Source of the DNA: Mesostigma viride
Lineage: Eukaryota > Streptophyta > Mesostigmatophyceae > Mesostigmatales > Mesostigmataceae
Length of the DNA: 64,000 bases
Direction: 5' to 3'
NCBI GenBank assembly: GCA_009746045.1
Contig: RPFO01000104.1
Coordinates: forward strand, 955,076 to 1,019,075
In this document: positions 21,670 through 32,317 of the stretch, in pieces
Layout: every line of letters starts with the position of its first letter
Numbering within the stretch: position 1 is the first letter of the stretch
Notes under the pieces: generated by a model
Seen by the model: the letters and a program-made list of their open reading frames with translations, nothing else
What the model was told of the DNA's origin: nothing
The model's database searches: none
Program-made: the position numbers and the translations under genes

Positions 21670-21985
21670 GTTACACTCTTGGTGAGAAATTTCTCACCAT
21701 GTTGACTTGTGATTTTTCTCGTGTTATACTCTTGGTGAGAAACTTCTCATTTTTCTCATTTTTCTCACTTTTTCTCACCTTTTCTCACCCATTCTCACCT
21801 TTTTTCTCACTTTAGGGTTTTTTCTCACCCCAATCTCACCAAAACCCCCTTTTCTCACCAAAATCTCACCCTGGTGAGATTTTGTTGCTAGTGTTTGCGG
21901 GAAAAAAGTGAGATTTTTCTCAATTTTCTCAAAAAATTCTCACAAAGGGTGAGAAAATTGAGGGTTTTGAGAAAATTCTCAGAAT
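21670..21985 (-). repeat. CACTA subterminal array, right end of copy 1
   Basis: Repeated TTCTCACC and TTTTCTCA units, the opposite-strand version of the left array, run up to the terminal repeat. Confidence 0.85.
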
Positions 21986-21999
21986 CTGAGTTCCTAGTG

Positions 22000-22607
22000 T
22001 TAGATAATAAACATCCACCTGCAAAAGTAATGTTCTAAAATCACGCAGAGCATGCAGCGGCCCCTCAACGAGACCTGCACCATGCATAGGGCTGCCGATT
22101 CCTCGAAAGAAACAAGCAGCATAGAAGCGCCACAACCGGAACCTTCGTAAAATTGCCAGCTAGCCTTAGCCTTACATACCCACGTGTTTCTTCGTCCAGT
22201 ACCCACCGCCAGCGTTGAACAAAGTGTAAAGCATGCGATGTTATCCGCCAAATGCTGGCCCAACTGCACCATGAATCGGCCATGCACAAATGTATACGTA
22301 TGGAACCTGCCATGGCAACGTGCTCATTTCATGCACAACCCGGCCATATCTGGTATATATTTTCCATAGCTCTTTGTATCAAATTAACTTCTCGAAATAT
22401 CACCTCTGGATATATCTGTAACATATTAATCCCCCGACAATAAGCTGGCCAGCCATAGCTCGTAGCTTGGCTTTTCTGAGCGTATCATAGGTAATTAACT
22501 GTACTACATGTACAATATATACTATATACTATATACATGTACAATATACACAATATATACATGTACAATATATACTACTACTATATACTACTATACTACT
22601 GTGCATA
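22000..22607. repeat. Spacer ending in a TA-rich microsatellite
   Basis: No gene is seen in 22000-22500. From about 22500 to 22607 the sequence is ATATAC/TACTA-type simple repeat with two or three ACATGTACAATATA units. It continues on the far side of the next element at 23945-24030. Confidence 0.6.
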
Positions 22608-23944
22608 CTCCGTCAGGCCATTTTTGGCACTTTCAGACCCCTAAAATTGCCAAAAATCACAACTCATAGACCACAACTCCAAATACCCCCAACCAAGATG
22701 CTAGGAGTATCTACACTTCAAGGGCTTTCAGAATATGCAATAATATTATGAGTCTAATTAGTCCTTTGGATGATACCTTCAGTCAAAGTGAGCCAAAAGA
22801 CGATCATTTTGTGCCAAGAAAAAGTATACCCCCCCCCCCTTCTACTGAGGGGAGGGTCAGAAACCTCAAACCCAACATTGGACAATTTAGTTGGATAGTC
22901 CAATGGTGCTTTCCTTTGGTCAAACTACCCGGATAGCCCATTTGACCCATACCATGCCCGCGTTTACGTGTGTGGCTTACGCGCGCGCAAACAGCCAACT
23001 ATGCCATGCCATACAATGATGCAATATAATTGACCAGAATAGACTGCCAAATATGCTGGAATACAAATATGAAGCCACCTGACACTCACTGAACGGTATG
23101 CCCCCAAGAAATGCCACAAGCTGTGCAACATAATGGCTAATACCCCTCCTTGAGCAGGCATGGAAGGCAGTTGCAATTACCACTAATATATCCACCATCA
23201 GACATGTATGAACGTACGAGTTTCCATGCAACCAACACGGAAACGAATCGCCGTACCTACCTCGATCACGACCTGGCCGGGTTCCGCTGGCCGACATGCT
23301 CATACGTCCCGGATACTGATGCTAGTGGCACAGGCAGCCATAGCCGCTCTATCCATGCACCCGTCCTCATTGCCATGTTGATTTATCTATGCAAAGATGA
23401 CGTCTAACGCGTCGACGTTCCCAGCAGATGGTGCGCAGCGGACTTCCGTAAAACAATGTAAGGCCCAGGCGGAAAGAAGCTACCAAGAAACCAAAAAGAA
23501 ACCGGCGATACCAAACGGGACGTCTCTTCTGATGGTGGCGACCAAGACAGAGATAATAATCACTGCGTATTTTCACATTTCTGTGAATCTGATAATTCTT
23601 GACGAACCAACATAATGCATCATCGTTCAGGGGTCATCATCTGACCCATTTCAAGCTGCGGAACCCCAAATTTCCACCAAATGGCACGTTGACAGCCATA
23701 TCTCGCTATCCGCGCGCGCAACGGTTAAAAATGTTAGCAAAAGTCACGTGATGCACAGCCTGGCAACGTGGTATTTAGGTGGCTATGGCGCAATTATCCC
23801 ACCAACCTATGCATTTACGTTCACATTGGGTCTGTCCCGAGTTGCCTGACCACTTACATCCGTACCCGATGGCGCGGCGCTCGCGCAATATTTTGCCACG
23901 TGGCGGGGGGTGCAAGTGTATCCAAATGGATACACTTGACGGAG
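22608..23944. mobile_element. TA-target element with short inverted ends, mariner-like
   Basis: The ends are CTCCGTCA and TGACGGAG, each next to TA, and the element splits a TA-rich microsatellite. TA duplication and CTCC-type ends recall Tc1/mariner and Stowaway elements. The inverted repeat is only about 8 bases; the right end also holds a hairpin (AAGTGTATCC-AAAT-GGATACACTT, 23914-23937). No transposase is visible. Confidence 0.5.
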
Positions 23945-24626
23945 TATATACTTCTACATACTATACATGTATATAGTATACTATAGTATACTATATATAC
24001 ATGTATATAGTATATAGTATACTACAGCAGTAAGGTTAACTTCGGGCGTGGCTGGCATCATTGGCACCTCGGGCAGTGACCGAGGCAAGATACGCTGCTT
24101 ACAGGGCAATTCCGCCGACCGCCAGGCGATTCCTAGCATTCAGCACTAATTTTCTTTCCGGTGCCAAGATACGATGGGCTGAGATGTACCTACTAGTTTA
24201 CTTTGGTACCAATAGATTTTACTACAAACTGTAACCGTAGAATAATTTGTCTAGTATCGGCGAACGAAACTCTGGTGCCAGATACTCAGGCCATACCTTG
24301 TTTGGAATCGTCTAGCATCGCCTGGAATGTCGTCTAGCATCGCCTTCGGATGCCAAGATACGATGCCTTATCAGTCGAGCCAGTCCGTCAAACCTGGCCG
24401 GTCGATGCCAGAAGTGAAGACTTTGCATCGACTTCGGAATTTTGTTGATGCCAAGCAAAGCAACATTCCCGCCAGTACCCGCTTGAATTTAATTTGCGAG
24501 ATGCCAGCGGATGTTGGCTTCGCAATGCCGGCTCTGCGCGAGAGCTGACGATGGCGGATGGCAATGCCGGATTCTAGCGGCTGGATGCATGAGAAATGTC
24601 GGAAGTATCAGCATTGTGTTATGCAG
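23945..24626. other. Microsatellite, then upstream region of a probable gene
   Basis: TATAGTATAC-type simple repeat runs to about 24025. From 24150 to 24370 the phrases GTGCCAAGATACGATG and TCGTCTAGCATCGCC recur in loose tandem. No frame is convincing. CATTGTGTTATGCAG, ending at 24626, looks like a splice acceptor for the exon that follows. Confidence 0.4.
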
Positions 24627-25915
24627 GAGATTTCTGTCGAAAGTGGGCGTTGGAAAAAGTTAAGGATGATGCCGAGAGAAACGACCTTTTGGGCAATGCT
24701 AACCACCCATGCAGTTAGGTTAATATTGTGCGGAAACCTTTTGCCACTTGGGCTTCTCAGGTTCCGCACAATATTACCGGCGATAACCACTCGCCGGACA
24801 CTCAAGTTCACACCGGTGTGAACTTGAGTGTCCGGCGAGTGGTTATCGCCGGTAATATTGTGCGGAACCTGAGAAGCCCAAGTGGCAAAAGGTTTCCGCA
24901 CAATATTAACCTAACTAAAACCTAGCCTCTTGGGGCGAGGACGAATCACTAGGCTCGGAACACCCGTAGATATGAATATGATCGAATATGAGCGCCGGTT
25001 CGCGCGAATATCGATATGAATATGATTGAATATGAGCATCTCCTTGGTGCGCATAGGAATAGAGCCGGGTGCCAAATCGGAACGAATTATTCCCCCAAAT
25101 AATCCGCTTCGGAGTGGATTCGAACCTGCGCCCCGCAAGGATCCAGGTCTTAGTTAGGTTAATATTGTGCAGAAACCTTTTGCCACTTGGGCTTCTCAGG
25201 TTCCGCACAATATTACCGGCGATAACCACTCGCCGGACACTCAAGTTCACACCGGTGTGAACTTGAGTGTCCGGCGAGTGGTTATCGCCGGTAATATTGT
25301 GCGGAACCTGAGAAGCCCAAGTGGCAAAAGGTTTCCGCACAATATTAACCTAACTCATGCCTCAAAAATTGCGGCAAGCAGGTGCATGGTCTCTGCACCG
25401 GAATGTTTCAAGAGCCGGATGCGGAAGAGGGAACGGTATGGACCTGCCCGCATTGTGGTGGGCCAGGGCGCCGTTCAGGACCAAACGATGAGGCCATGGC
25501 GGTAGACAACGAGCCCAACAGCCCCGACCCCGTAACCAACAAATTTTCATCACCGCTTCCTCCCGACTTCTGGAAATACAAGCCGGTGACCGAGGCCGAT
25601 TTGGACGGCTTGCCAGATCTTCATGACTTCAAGGCCAAGCACGATGACGATGACGACGATGACGAGGAGCTACCAAGCTCCGGATCCGCCGAGTACAAAG
25701 ATCCAGATCCGCCGGGTGCAGAAGACGGCGGTGGTTCATCGGATCCAAAAGGCAGCATCCCACAAGAGGAAAGCCCGCCTCCACCCATCACGGGTGGCCC
25801 TGCATCGCAAAAATCGGTTTTCTCTGAATATAGCTTAATTAACGCATGCGGGAAAGATAAGGCCGCCATGCCTTGGCTTGGATGTGGAAGGCTGTCTGCG
25901 ACATGGGCTGACTAA
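24627..25915 (+). CDS. Probable host gene exon with zinc-finger-like motif, split by an insertion
   Basis: After an acceptor-like ATGCAG the frame reads DFCRKWALEKVKDD and continues to NANHPC at 24712. It resumes after the inserted element at 25361 as LKNCGKQVHGLCTG, then VWTCPHCGG. The insertion plus its 5-bp duplication is 648 bases, so the phase is the same on both sides. The cysteine and histidine pattern (C-x3-C, H-x2-C, W-T-C-x2-C) is PHD- or RING-like but not complete enough to name. An acidic run (seven Asp, two Glu at about 25647-25673) and Pro/Ser-rich sequence follow, with a stop at 25913-25915. The shared frame on both sides is the main evidence that this was a real exon. Function is unknown. 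Confidence 0.5.
24713..25355. mobile_element. 643-bp element with a 204-bp perfect palindrome at each end
   Basis: It is flanked by CATGC at 24708-24712 and 25356-25360. The first palindrome is 24713-24916: two 102-base arms that are exact reverse complements with no loop, centred on CACC/GGTG. The second, 25152-25355, is the same sequence with at least one change (GTGCAGAAACC for GTGCGGAAACC). Each arm itself contains a hairpin (AATATTGTGCGGAA with TTCCGCACAATATT) and a smaller one (CCGGCG with CGCCGG). The 235-base spacer has related inverted edges (AAAACCTAGCC against AAGACCTGGATCC). There is no coding capacity. Confidence 0.75.
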
Positions 25916-26443
25916 TTCGATCTGTACAAAGGGTTTCCTGCTCGCCCGAATTTTCCTTGGATGACCCGGTTGTTTATAAGGGTCGGTGGCTATTAATTAG
26001 GGGTCCGAGAAAATTAATTGTAGGTTTTATACGACTTGCTTGCAAAGATTCGTGTTTGGTTGCACAAGGTGAGGTTAGGTGGGGACCTGTAGGGTCGGCT
26101 GGTTGCTTAACGAATCTTTGGCTGATTTGGGTTCTTTAGTGAGTCGTGATTAATTATTGTATAGTGGATTCGGACCGGCCCAAGGGGTCGATGGGCGAGT
26201 TTTATGTTTGTCAGTCTTGGGAACCTTGTAGAACTACCTGTACGGTTAACGCACTGGCCTGGGGGTGCGTGGCCACGTTGTTTGTAGTGGCGTTTTCAGC
26301 ACAGTGTTCAGGCCGGCGTGTGACGCATGCCGGTGTTTAGGATGATGTCAGCTTGTGTGTCGGCGGGCCATGCCTTAAGCAAGCTAGGCAGGCAATGATC
26401 CGCAATTGTTTCTTTCCGAAAAAACTTCATCCGAGGTCGACGA
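25916..26443. other. Probable intron or spacer
   Basis: No frame or repeat match is convincing. It lies between two protein-like frames on the same strand and may be intronic. Confidence 0.25.
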
Positions 26444-26902
26444 TTGTTCACGGCAATTGTTCACGTCACCGGACAGCTCCAGCAAGGGCCCACACCGCCC
26501 TCGGCGGCACCATCGGCCAAAACCTCGATCCTCCCATCGCAAGAAGCATCGCCGCCAGCAAACCCGTCAGCATCAGCAGGTAAACGGGGGGATTTTGATG
26601 TCACTGGGCCGCTGCAGGGCGCAGTGTTGAAGGTGCCCGGCTGGAATGCCTTTGGGGTGGCAGTTGGTGAGGTCAAGACCCAGGAGGCGAAAGTGATGCT
26701 GGTGCTGCAAAGCGAGTACAGCTATGTAAAGACTCTCCGAAGTGCCTGCAGGAAGGGAGCACAGGCTGTCCATTTCCGGAATAGCGTCATCCTTGTGGTG
26801 ACCGAGAACGGAGGTCCTCTGTGCATGCTTTCAGGTTCACTTTGTTTGAGAAGGCACCAGAACTTGTTTATTGCAAAATTATATGCATGCAGGCCTTGGT
26901 AG
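26444..26902 (+). CDS. Protein-like frame, possible downstream exon of the same gene
   Basis: A Pro/Ser/Ala-rich first part is followed by a compact globular-looking stretch (GDFDVTGPLQGAVLKVPGWN, then VKTQEAKVMLVLQSEYSYVK and VHFRNSVILVVTENGGP). The last 20 or so residues may be intron read-through, since TGCATGCTTTCAG at about 26823-26836 looks like an acceptor. Gypsy-1 begins at 27003, so any further exons were displaced. No family is recognised. Confidence 0.35.
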   Translation: MFTAIVHVTGQLQQGPTPPSAAPSAKTSILPSQEASPPANPSASAGKRGDFDVTGPLQGAVLKVPGWNAFGVAVGEVKTQEAKVMLVLQSEYSYVKTLRSACRKGAQAVHFRNSVILVVTENGGPLCMLSGSLCLRRHQNLFIAKLYACRPW

Positions 26903-26963
26903 ACCGAGAGACTGGCAAATTGTGCGCAAGTCCCAGGCGGCTGCCACCATATAACACCCCCAG

Positions 26964-26996
26964 AGACAACAAACAAACAAACAAACAAACAAAAGA
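26964..26996 (+). repeat. (AAAC)n microsatellite
   Basis: About seven AAAC units lie just before the Gypsy-1 LTR. Confidence 0.8.
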
Positions 26997-27002
26997 GGGT
27001 GG

Positions 27003-27565
27003 TGTTACGTCGCGTAACTTTTGTTGTTGTTACGGACGTAAATTAGGTCCTTTGTTGCCTCAGCCATTCCGGAACAGTTCGCTGACTTTCCTAGGCTTAC
27101 GTGTAGTTAGGACCTTTTGGCCGGTCGGTATCGGGCCTTGTGACGTGGCAATTGTACAGTATGGTGGTTCGGTGCAGTCGCGCCGCGCTGCGTACTTTAG
27201 TAGTGGTCCTTTTATCCTGCGTGTGAACCTTGTGGACGTGCGTTGGTCCTGTAGGCGAGGGTCGATGTCGGCCCGAGCATACACGCCTGTCGGCGATCAT
27301 TTATGCAGCAGTTGTCCTTCGTGAATGGCACCCGGCGTGTGTTATGAATTAACACATATTAGCTAGGGTCATGGCAGTGTAGTATTGTTTCCTTCGTAGT
27401 ACCCTGGTTTTATTCGGTGTATGGCGTATTATAATAGAATGCATTGAGAACAGAGTCGACGTCCCAGGTCTTTCCACAACATAGCTCCTCATCACTAGGT
27501 ACCCTCACTAGTTTAGGTGAAGTCAGGCTAGGCGTTTGGGAATAGAGAGGAGCCAGGGCGTAACA
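27003..27565 (+). repeat. Gypsy-1 5' LTR
   Basis: It starts TGTTACGTCGCG and ends GGGCGTAACA, so TGTTACG and CGTAACA are mirror ends. It is an unoccupied copy of the site into which a composite repeat went in the 3' LTR. Confidence 0.8.
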
Positions 27566-28123
27566 ATGGTAGCGGAGATAGTTTAGGTGGACGCGACGAT
27601 ATTCCCTTGCACTCACCTTATACGCCAGAGACCTTCCGCGGCCAGGGCACAGAAGAAGACAACCTCTTGACAGGTAATGGGCGGGTCGCCTGCAAGCTAG
27701 GAGGGTAGTGCTGCCCGATTCGGGACACGCCCTGCCTAGAAGTTAGACCTGCTCAAAGCGGATGATCTCCTCACGTAGCTAGCTTCTTTTCCTTTTCCCT
27801 CTGTGTGTGCATTTCCTTGCTGGGTGCTGTTTGACGTTATTAGCTAGTGGGTTAGCCGGTTCAGTGGGTTAGCTCCTTTTCTTCCTGTGTATACACGCGT
27901 TTCCTTGGAATGTTGTTTGATTACGTTAGCTAGGATTGACGGTTCAATAGGGCTGGATAGTGGGACGATTAGCGTCTCTTTCGACTACACCTCTTTTCCG
28001 TGCATGCTGCTGTGTTTTCTTATATGCTTCCTCGTGCAGAATCTTGAGCCGGATGTTTCTTTACCAACGGGCGCTGGTTTCAGGCGTCCTCGGCATTTCG
28101 GTAACAATAAGCTACAATAATGC
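27566..28123 (+). other. Gypsy-1 leader, first part
   Basis: ATGGTAGCGGAGATA right after the LTR resembles the initiator-Met tRNA primer site used by many plant Gypsy and Copia elements. No frame follows. TTAA at 28124-28127 is the target of element B. Confidence 0.55.
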
Positions 28124-28630
28124 TTAACCCCTAAATGGTCTTGCTGCCGATTTTCCGCCAAAAATCGAGTTCCAGCCGATGCATCGGCCCCTTCTCGGGG
28201 GACCAGATGCCGCGAAATCTATTGAGAATTAGGAAACGTTTAGCTGAGAAGATCGAAAGTTTATAAAATTCTTCACAGCATGGTACTAGGGTTTGCATAC
28301 TTTTGACAAAGTTATAGAGGTGTTCTGGCCGGTCAAAGTACAAGGGGTCAGGGTACTTTTTCACGTACAACGTGCATTCCGGAAAACGACGACCTGGCCA
28401 TGGCGGCTTGCGCCCACGCATGGCATTTACGTTTGCGTTCGAATTTTCCGGCCAAACTTAGGATATTGATTTTAAACGTCCTAAAGATCATACAGGCCAA
28501 TTTTTGGTTCGCGGGAATGCCATTTGATAGGTGCCGGCAGCGTTCTTGCTGGAAAAAACTGCGATCAGGCCGGACGATAGAAACGTTGACAGCAATACCT
28601 TTCCGGCGTATTTTAAAGGATATATTGGTT

Positions 28631-29210
28631 CATGTCCCACGTAGCTCCCACAAAAACCAGCATCTTCATTAAAACAATAAGTGGAAGCATACATGTGACA
28701 CTAATTGACATGCCCAGAGGCACGCCGTTCAAGGCCCTTCATGAAGTACGTTGCCCTAGAGGCAACCAAGACACGGGTGGGTGGGTGGGGAGCAAAGAAA
28801 GAGGCCGACAAAACCAGCCAGAGCGGCTTTTAGTCGCAAAACCTCCCTTATCCCTAGCTAACTGACGTCATTAAACCCTTATGTTTAGTGGATGCTAGTA
28901 AGACGCTAACCGTACAGACCGGGGGTAGAATATCCCGAATCTGCACGGCTAGTATTAAATAATGCGTAGGTTGTTCTTTTCAGGGGCACTGCACCTCACG
29001 CCCCGTTCCGCCCGGGTATAATCAACCCAAGCGCGGAACGCACATTTTATTTAATTCATTTTTCAACCATGCACTATATTGCATCTACTAATCACAAAAG
29101 CTCTAGCCAAACAGCTACGAGTAAACACTACGACCTATAAGCCGCTCATCCAGCGGCCTCTTGTTCCCGCATTCACGTATAGAAGAAACTCCGTTCAAAG
29201 AACCCCGATT
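28631..29210 (+). repeat. Composite repeat locus 1, short unit
   Basis: The 580-bp unit runs from CATGTCCCACGTAGC to AAAGAACCCCGATT. It contains a GCCGCT-CATCC-AGCGGC hairpin and a GTTCCGC/GCGGAAC inverted pair. The long unit follows without a gap. The same short-long order is seen at loci 2 and 3. Confidence 0.8.
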
Positions 29211-30027
29211 CATGTCCCACGTAGCTCCCACAAAAACCAGCATCTTCATTAAAACAATAAGTGGAAGCATACATGTGACACTAATTGACATGCCCGGAGG
29301 CACGCCGTTCAAGGCCCTTCATGAAGTACGTTGCCCAATCACCCCCGCCCTGGCTTTCCCTTGAAGCCGCACTCCACCTTGCTCGTTGTCACAAGTGACC
29401 GCCCTGCCGCAAAACGGGAGCCCCCCCACATCGGGAGGCGTGTGCCCGGCGGCTGTGGATGCATGGCCAGGCCCAAAAAGGCCCAGCGCATTTGCACTGC
29501 GATTGCGCACGGCCAGCCTATCATGACCCCTCTCGGGGCCCCGAGTCGGTACCGCTATGGCCGTCTCCCCATAGACCCGGGGTGCTTCGAGAAAAAACGT
29601 GGACCTAGCCCAGGCCCCGCCAGCCCGGATGCCCGAGGCCACAGCCCCAGGCACCTGGCTGAACGAGAGTCCGTTCAGCCAAGACCGCATTCCCCCCCGA
29701 GGTTTCTATGCGTGGGGAAAAAATTTCTAGCTTAGGCGCTTTTCCCATCGCCGTCCCCAGCCCCAACCACCCCCCCCTCGGCGGAAGGCAATTGCAAAGT
29801 TTGCTGGCCAGCAGCAATTTCCGAAGAAAAAGCCGCGGGCCGCGGACCGAGACACGGGTCGCCAGTGCCAGCCATCCGGCTCCAACCCGGGGTGCAAGCA
29901 TCCCCAGGTACGGAGCACCAGCTCGCGCACTGGGCCGACCAAGCGACAGTTGAGCACCTGTCACGGCATCCGGCCCACCAAAGACCCCAAGCTGGGGAGG
30001 GTGGTTTTACCGGATTAGGATACATTT

Positions 30028-30704
30028 TTTTGTCTAGGATACATTTGATGCAGTGTGCAGTTTTCAGATGTGTTTGTGGGGGTTGATTGCGCCTAGCATG
30101 CATTTTATTGAAGCAATGAGTTTCCCAAGATATACATTATATAAACTAAGACAATTGACCCATTAACGCAATGAGACAACATCAATGAGACAACATATGC
30201 CAATTGAAGGCTGCCCGCAACTTTATTCCAAGCTCATTATTATATGATTCCAAGACCATAACTCTTCCAAGACCGTACATCTTCAAGATATAGCACTACA
30301 GACACCCACGCGGCTTCCGCGGTCATCACGCTCCTCCTCCAAGACAACTCAACCTTACAGGACGCTGGGCCATCATACGTCCGGAATAATTGTGTCACTT
30401 ATTACATAACCAAACTTTTTGAGGGATCGCCACGGTTGCATGGTTTCAACACATGCGCCCTGCACTCATGTGCATCAAAGGTGTTGCGTAGTGCCAACTC
30501 AGTGTCAAAGAACTGATTCAATAATATTTCCCGTATGGCCATGAAGGCCCACATGAGTTAAACATGGCCGAGAGTGATTGCATCATCCTTCTTGGCGACA
30601 TCGGTCTTGACGACGTCGATGGGGAAGACGGCAGCACCTGCATGTGAACAAAAGAATCCATGAACTGTGGCATCCAAAGGCAACAACATATTAGCATCCC
30701 ATTG
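30028..30704 (-). other. Left interior of the 14.6-kb element with a possible exon
   Basis: On the minus strand an acceptor-like TTCACATGCAG (ending 30638) precedes a frame reading FPIDVVKTDVAKKDDAITLG and stopping at 30558-30560. A second frame downstream reads NQFFDTELALRNTFDAHECR. These could be exons of an element-borne gene. Nothing is identified. Confidence 0.25.
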
Positions 30705-31530
30705 AACACGCAGCCACGCTGACCCGGCCATCCAGCCGCCCACGCAGCCACAGAGCCAGCCAGCCACGCAGTGACGCACCCACCCAGCCACACATCCACG
30801 CATCCACGCACCCGGCACCCCCCCCCCCCCAGCCAGCCACGCAGCCACGCAGCCACGCAGCCACGCAGCAGCGCAGCCACGCAGCCACACAGCCACGCAC
30901 CCTCCTTTCCAGCCACGCAGCCACGCAGCCACGCAGCCACGCAGCCACGCAGCCACGCAGCCACGCAGCCACGCAGCCACGCAGCCACGCAGCCACGCAG
31001 CAGCGCAGCTACGCAGCCACACAGCCACGCACCCTCCTTTCCAGCCAAGCAGCCACGCAGCCACGCAGCCACGCAGCCACGCAGCAGCGCAGCCACGCAG
31101 CCACACAGCCACACAGCCACGCACCCTCCTTTCCAGCCACGCAGCCACGCAGCCACGCAGCAGCGCAGCCACGCAGCCACACAGCCACGCACCCTCCTTT
31201 CCAGCCAAGCAGCCACGCAGCCACGCAGCCACGCAGCCACGCAGCCACGCAGCAGCGCAGCCACGCAGCCACACAGCCACGCAGCCACGCAGCCACGCAG
31301 CAGCGCAGCCACGCAGCCACGCAGCCACGCAGCCACGCAGCAGCGCAGCCACGCAGCAGCGCAGCCACGCAGCCACACAGCCACGCACCCTCCTTTCCAG
31401 CCACGCAGCCACGCAGCCACGCAGCCACGCAGCCACGCAGCCACGCAGCCACGCAGCAGCGCAGCCACGCAGCCACACAGCCACGCACCCTCCTTTCCAG
31501 CCAAGCAGCCACGCAGCCACGCAGCCACGC
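30705..31530 (+). repeat. 8-bp minisatellite (AGCCACGC)n, first array
   Basis: The 8-mer repeats with a variant AGCAGCGC and a recurring interruption ACACAGCCACGCACCCTCC-TTTCCAGCCA, which makes a higher-order unit. As 8 is not a multiple of 3, every frame on one strand encodes rotations of AWLRGCVA and on the other of SHAATQPR. The frames of 300-plus codons here are therefore not evidence of a protein. Confidence 0.9.
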
Positions 31531-32317
31531 CATTACAATTCGTTCAAGTGGCCCGCCGGAGCGGCTGTACAATTTTTCCCAGTGAGCGCGCTGCCAAGTG
31601 TACTTGTGGGCAAATTTTTAGGTGCCCCGTCACTTCGAGGTACTAAAAATTAGGCTACGGTACGAATTCAGCGAATTTCAGCGAATTTTCAGTCGAACCA
31701 AAGGAAGTGACTCCAACTACCAAAAAGTTTCCGTTACGAATTTTCAGCCCAACACTCGCGCAAAATGAAGTGACGGCAACTACCAAAAAGTTTCCGTTAC
31801 GAATTTTCACTCCCACACGTTTGCACAAGAGGAAGTGACGGCAACTACCAAAAATTTTCCGTTACGAATTTTCAGTCCCACACTTCGCGCAAATTTTAGT
31901 AGGGCTGCACGCAAGCTACCTTTCAAAATTTTGCGCTAGTATGGAACGCATTTCATTCGTCTGGAGGAACGCTGCCCGCCAACTACCCCCGTTCAGAAAG
32001 TTCCGCCGAAATTTACCCGATATTTGGAAATCTGAACGTCCGCGCAAATTTTAGTAGGGCTGCACGCAAGCTACCTTTCAAAATTTTGCGCAAGTATGGA
32101 ACGCAATTCATTCGTCCGGAGGAATGCTGCTCGTCAACTGCCCCCGTTCAGAAAGTTGCGCCGAACTTTACTTGAGATTTGGAAATCTGAACGTGCGGTT
32201 GGAGTTTCGCGGGGAAACCCAAGTTCCCAAGTAATTCACCAATGACGCGCTTCGAACACTTGTCCGCTATAAAACCTAAGCAGCCGCTCCGGCTGGCCAC
32301 TTAAACGAAACTTGATG
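31531..32317. mobile_element. Non-autonomous element with 37-bp inverted ends inside the minisatellite
   Basis: The ends share TTCGTTYAAGTGGCC and GCCGGAGCGGCTG (left 31531-31567, right 32281-32317, about six mismatches). The element divides the AGCCACGC array in two. Inside are four units of about 50 bases (GGCAACTACCAAAAAGTTTCC) at 31690-31890 and two units of about 150 bases (TTTTAGTAGGGCTGCACGC) at 31895-32190. No coding frame is present. Confidence 0.7.

Larger units (their letters stand above)
16832..21999 (+). mobile_element. CACTA-type DNA transposon, copy 1
   Basis: The element begins CACTAGGAACTC and ends GAGTTCCTAGTG, short terminal inverted repeats with the CACTA signature, flanked by TT on both sides (a 2-bp duplication is possible). 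Both ends carry arrays of an 8-mer, GGTGAGAA or ACGTGAGAA, pointing inward in opposite orientation. Such subterminal arrays are where the transposase-associated protein binds in CACTA elements. Inside lie an inverted pair (about 18105-18190 against 18945-19035), a duplicated TTATCGGTGTGC block (19057 and 19439), and a short C-terminal transposase remnant. The catalytic domain is absent, so it is non-autonomous. A TTAA-target element sits within it at 19940-21638. Confidence 0.85.

Noticed and set aside
25080-25150. tRNA gene on the minus strand
   Set aside because: GGTTCGAATCC matches a B box, but no acceptor, D or anticodon stems can be paired around it. It lies in the spacer of the palindromic element.
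30518-31528. Long open frames encoding AWLRGCVA repeats
   Set aside because: The 8-bp satellite lacks stops in all frames on both strands, so openness is forced by the repeat. There is no start context, domain or conserved flank.
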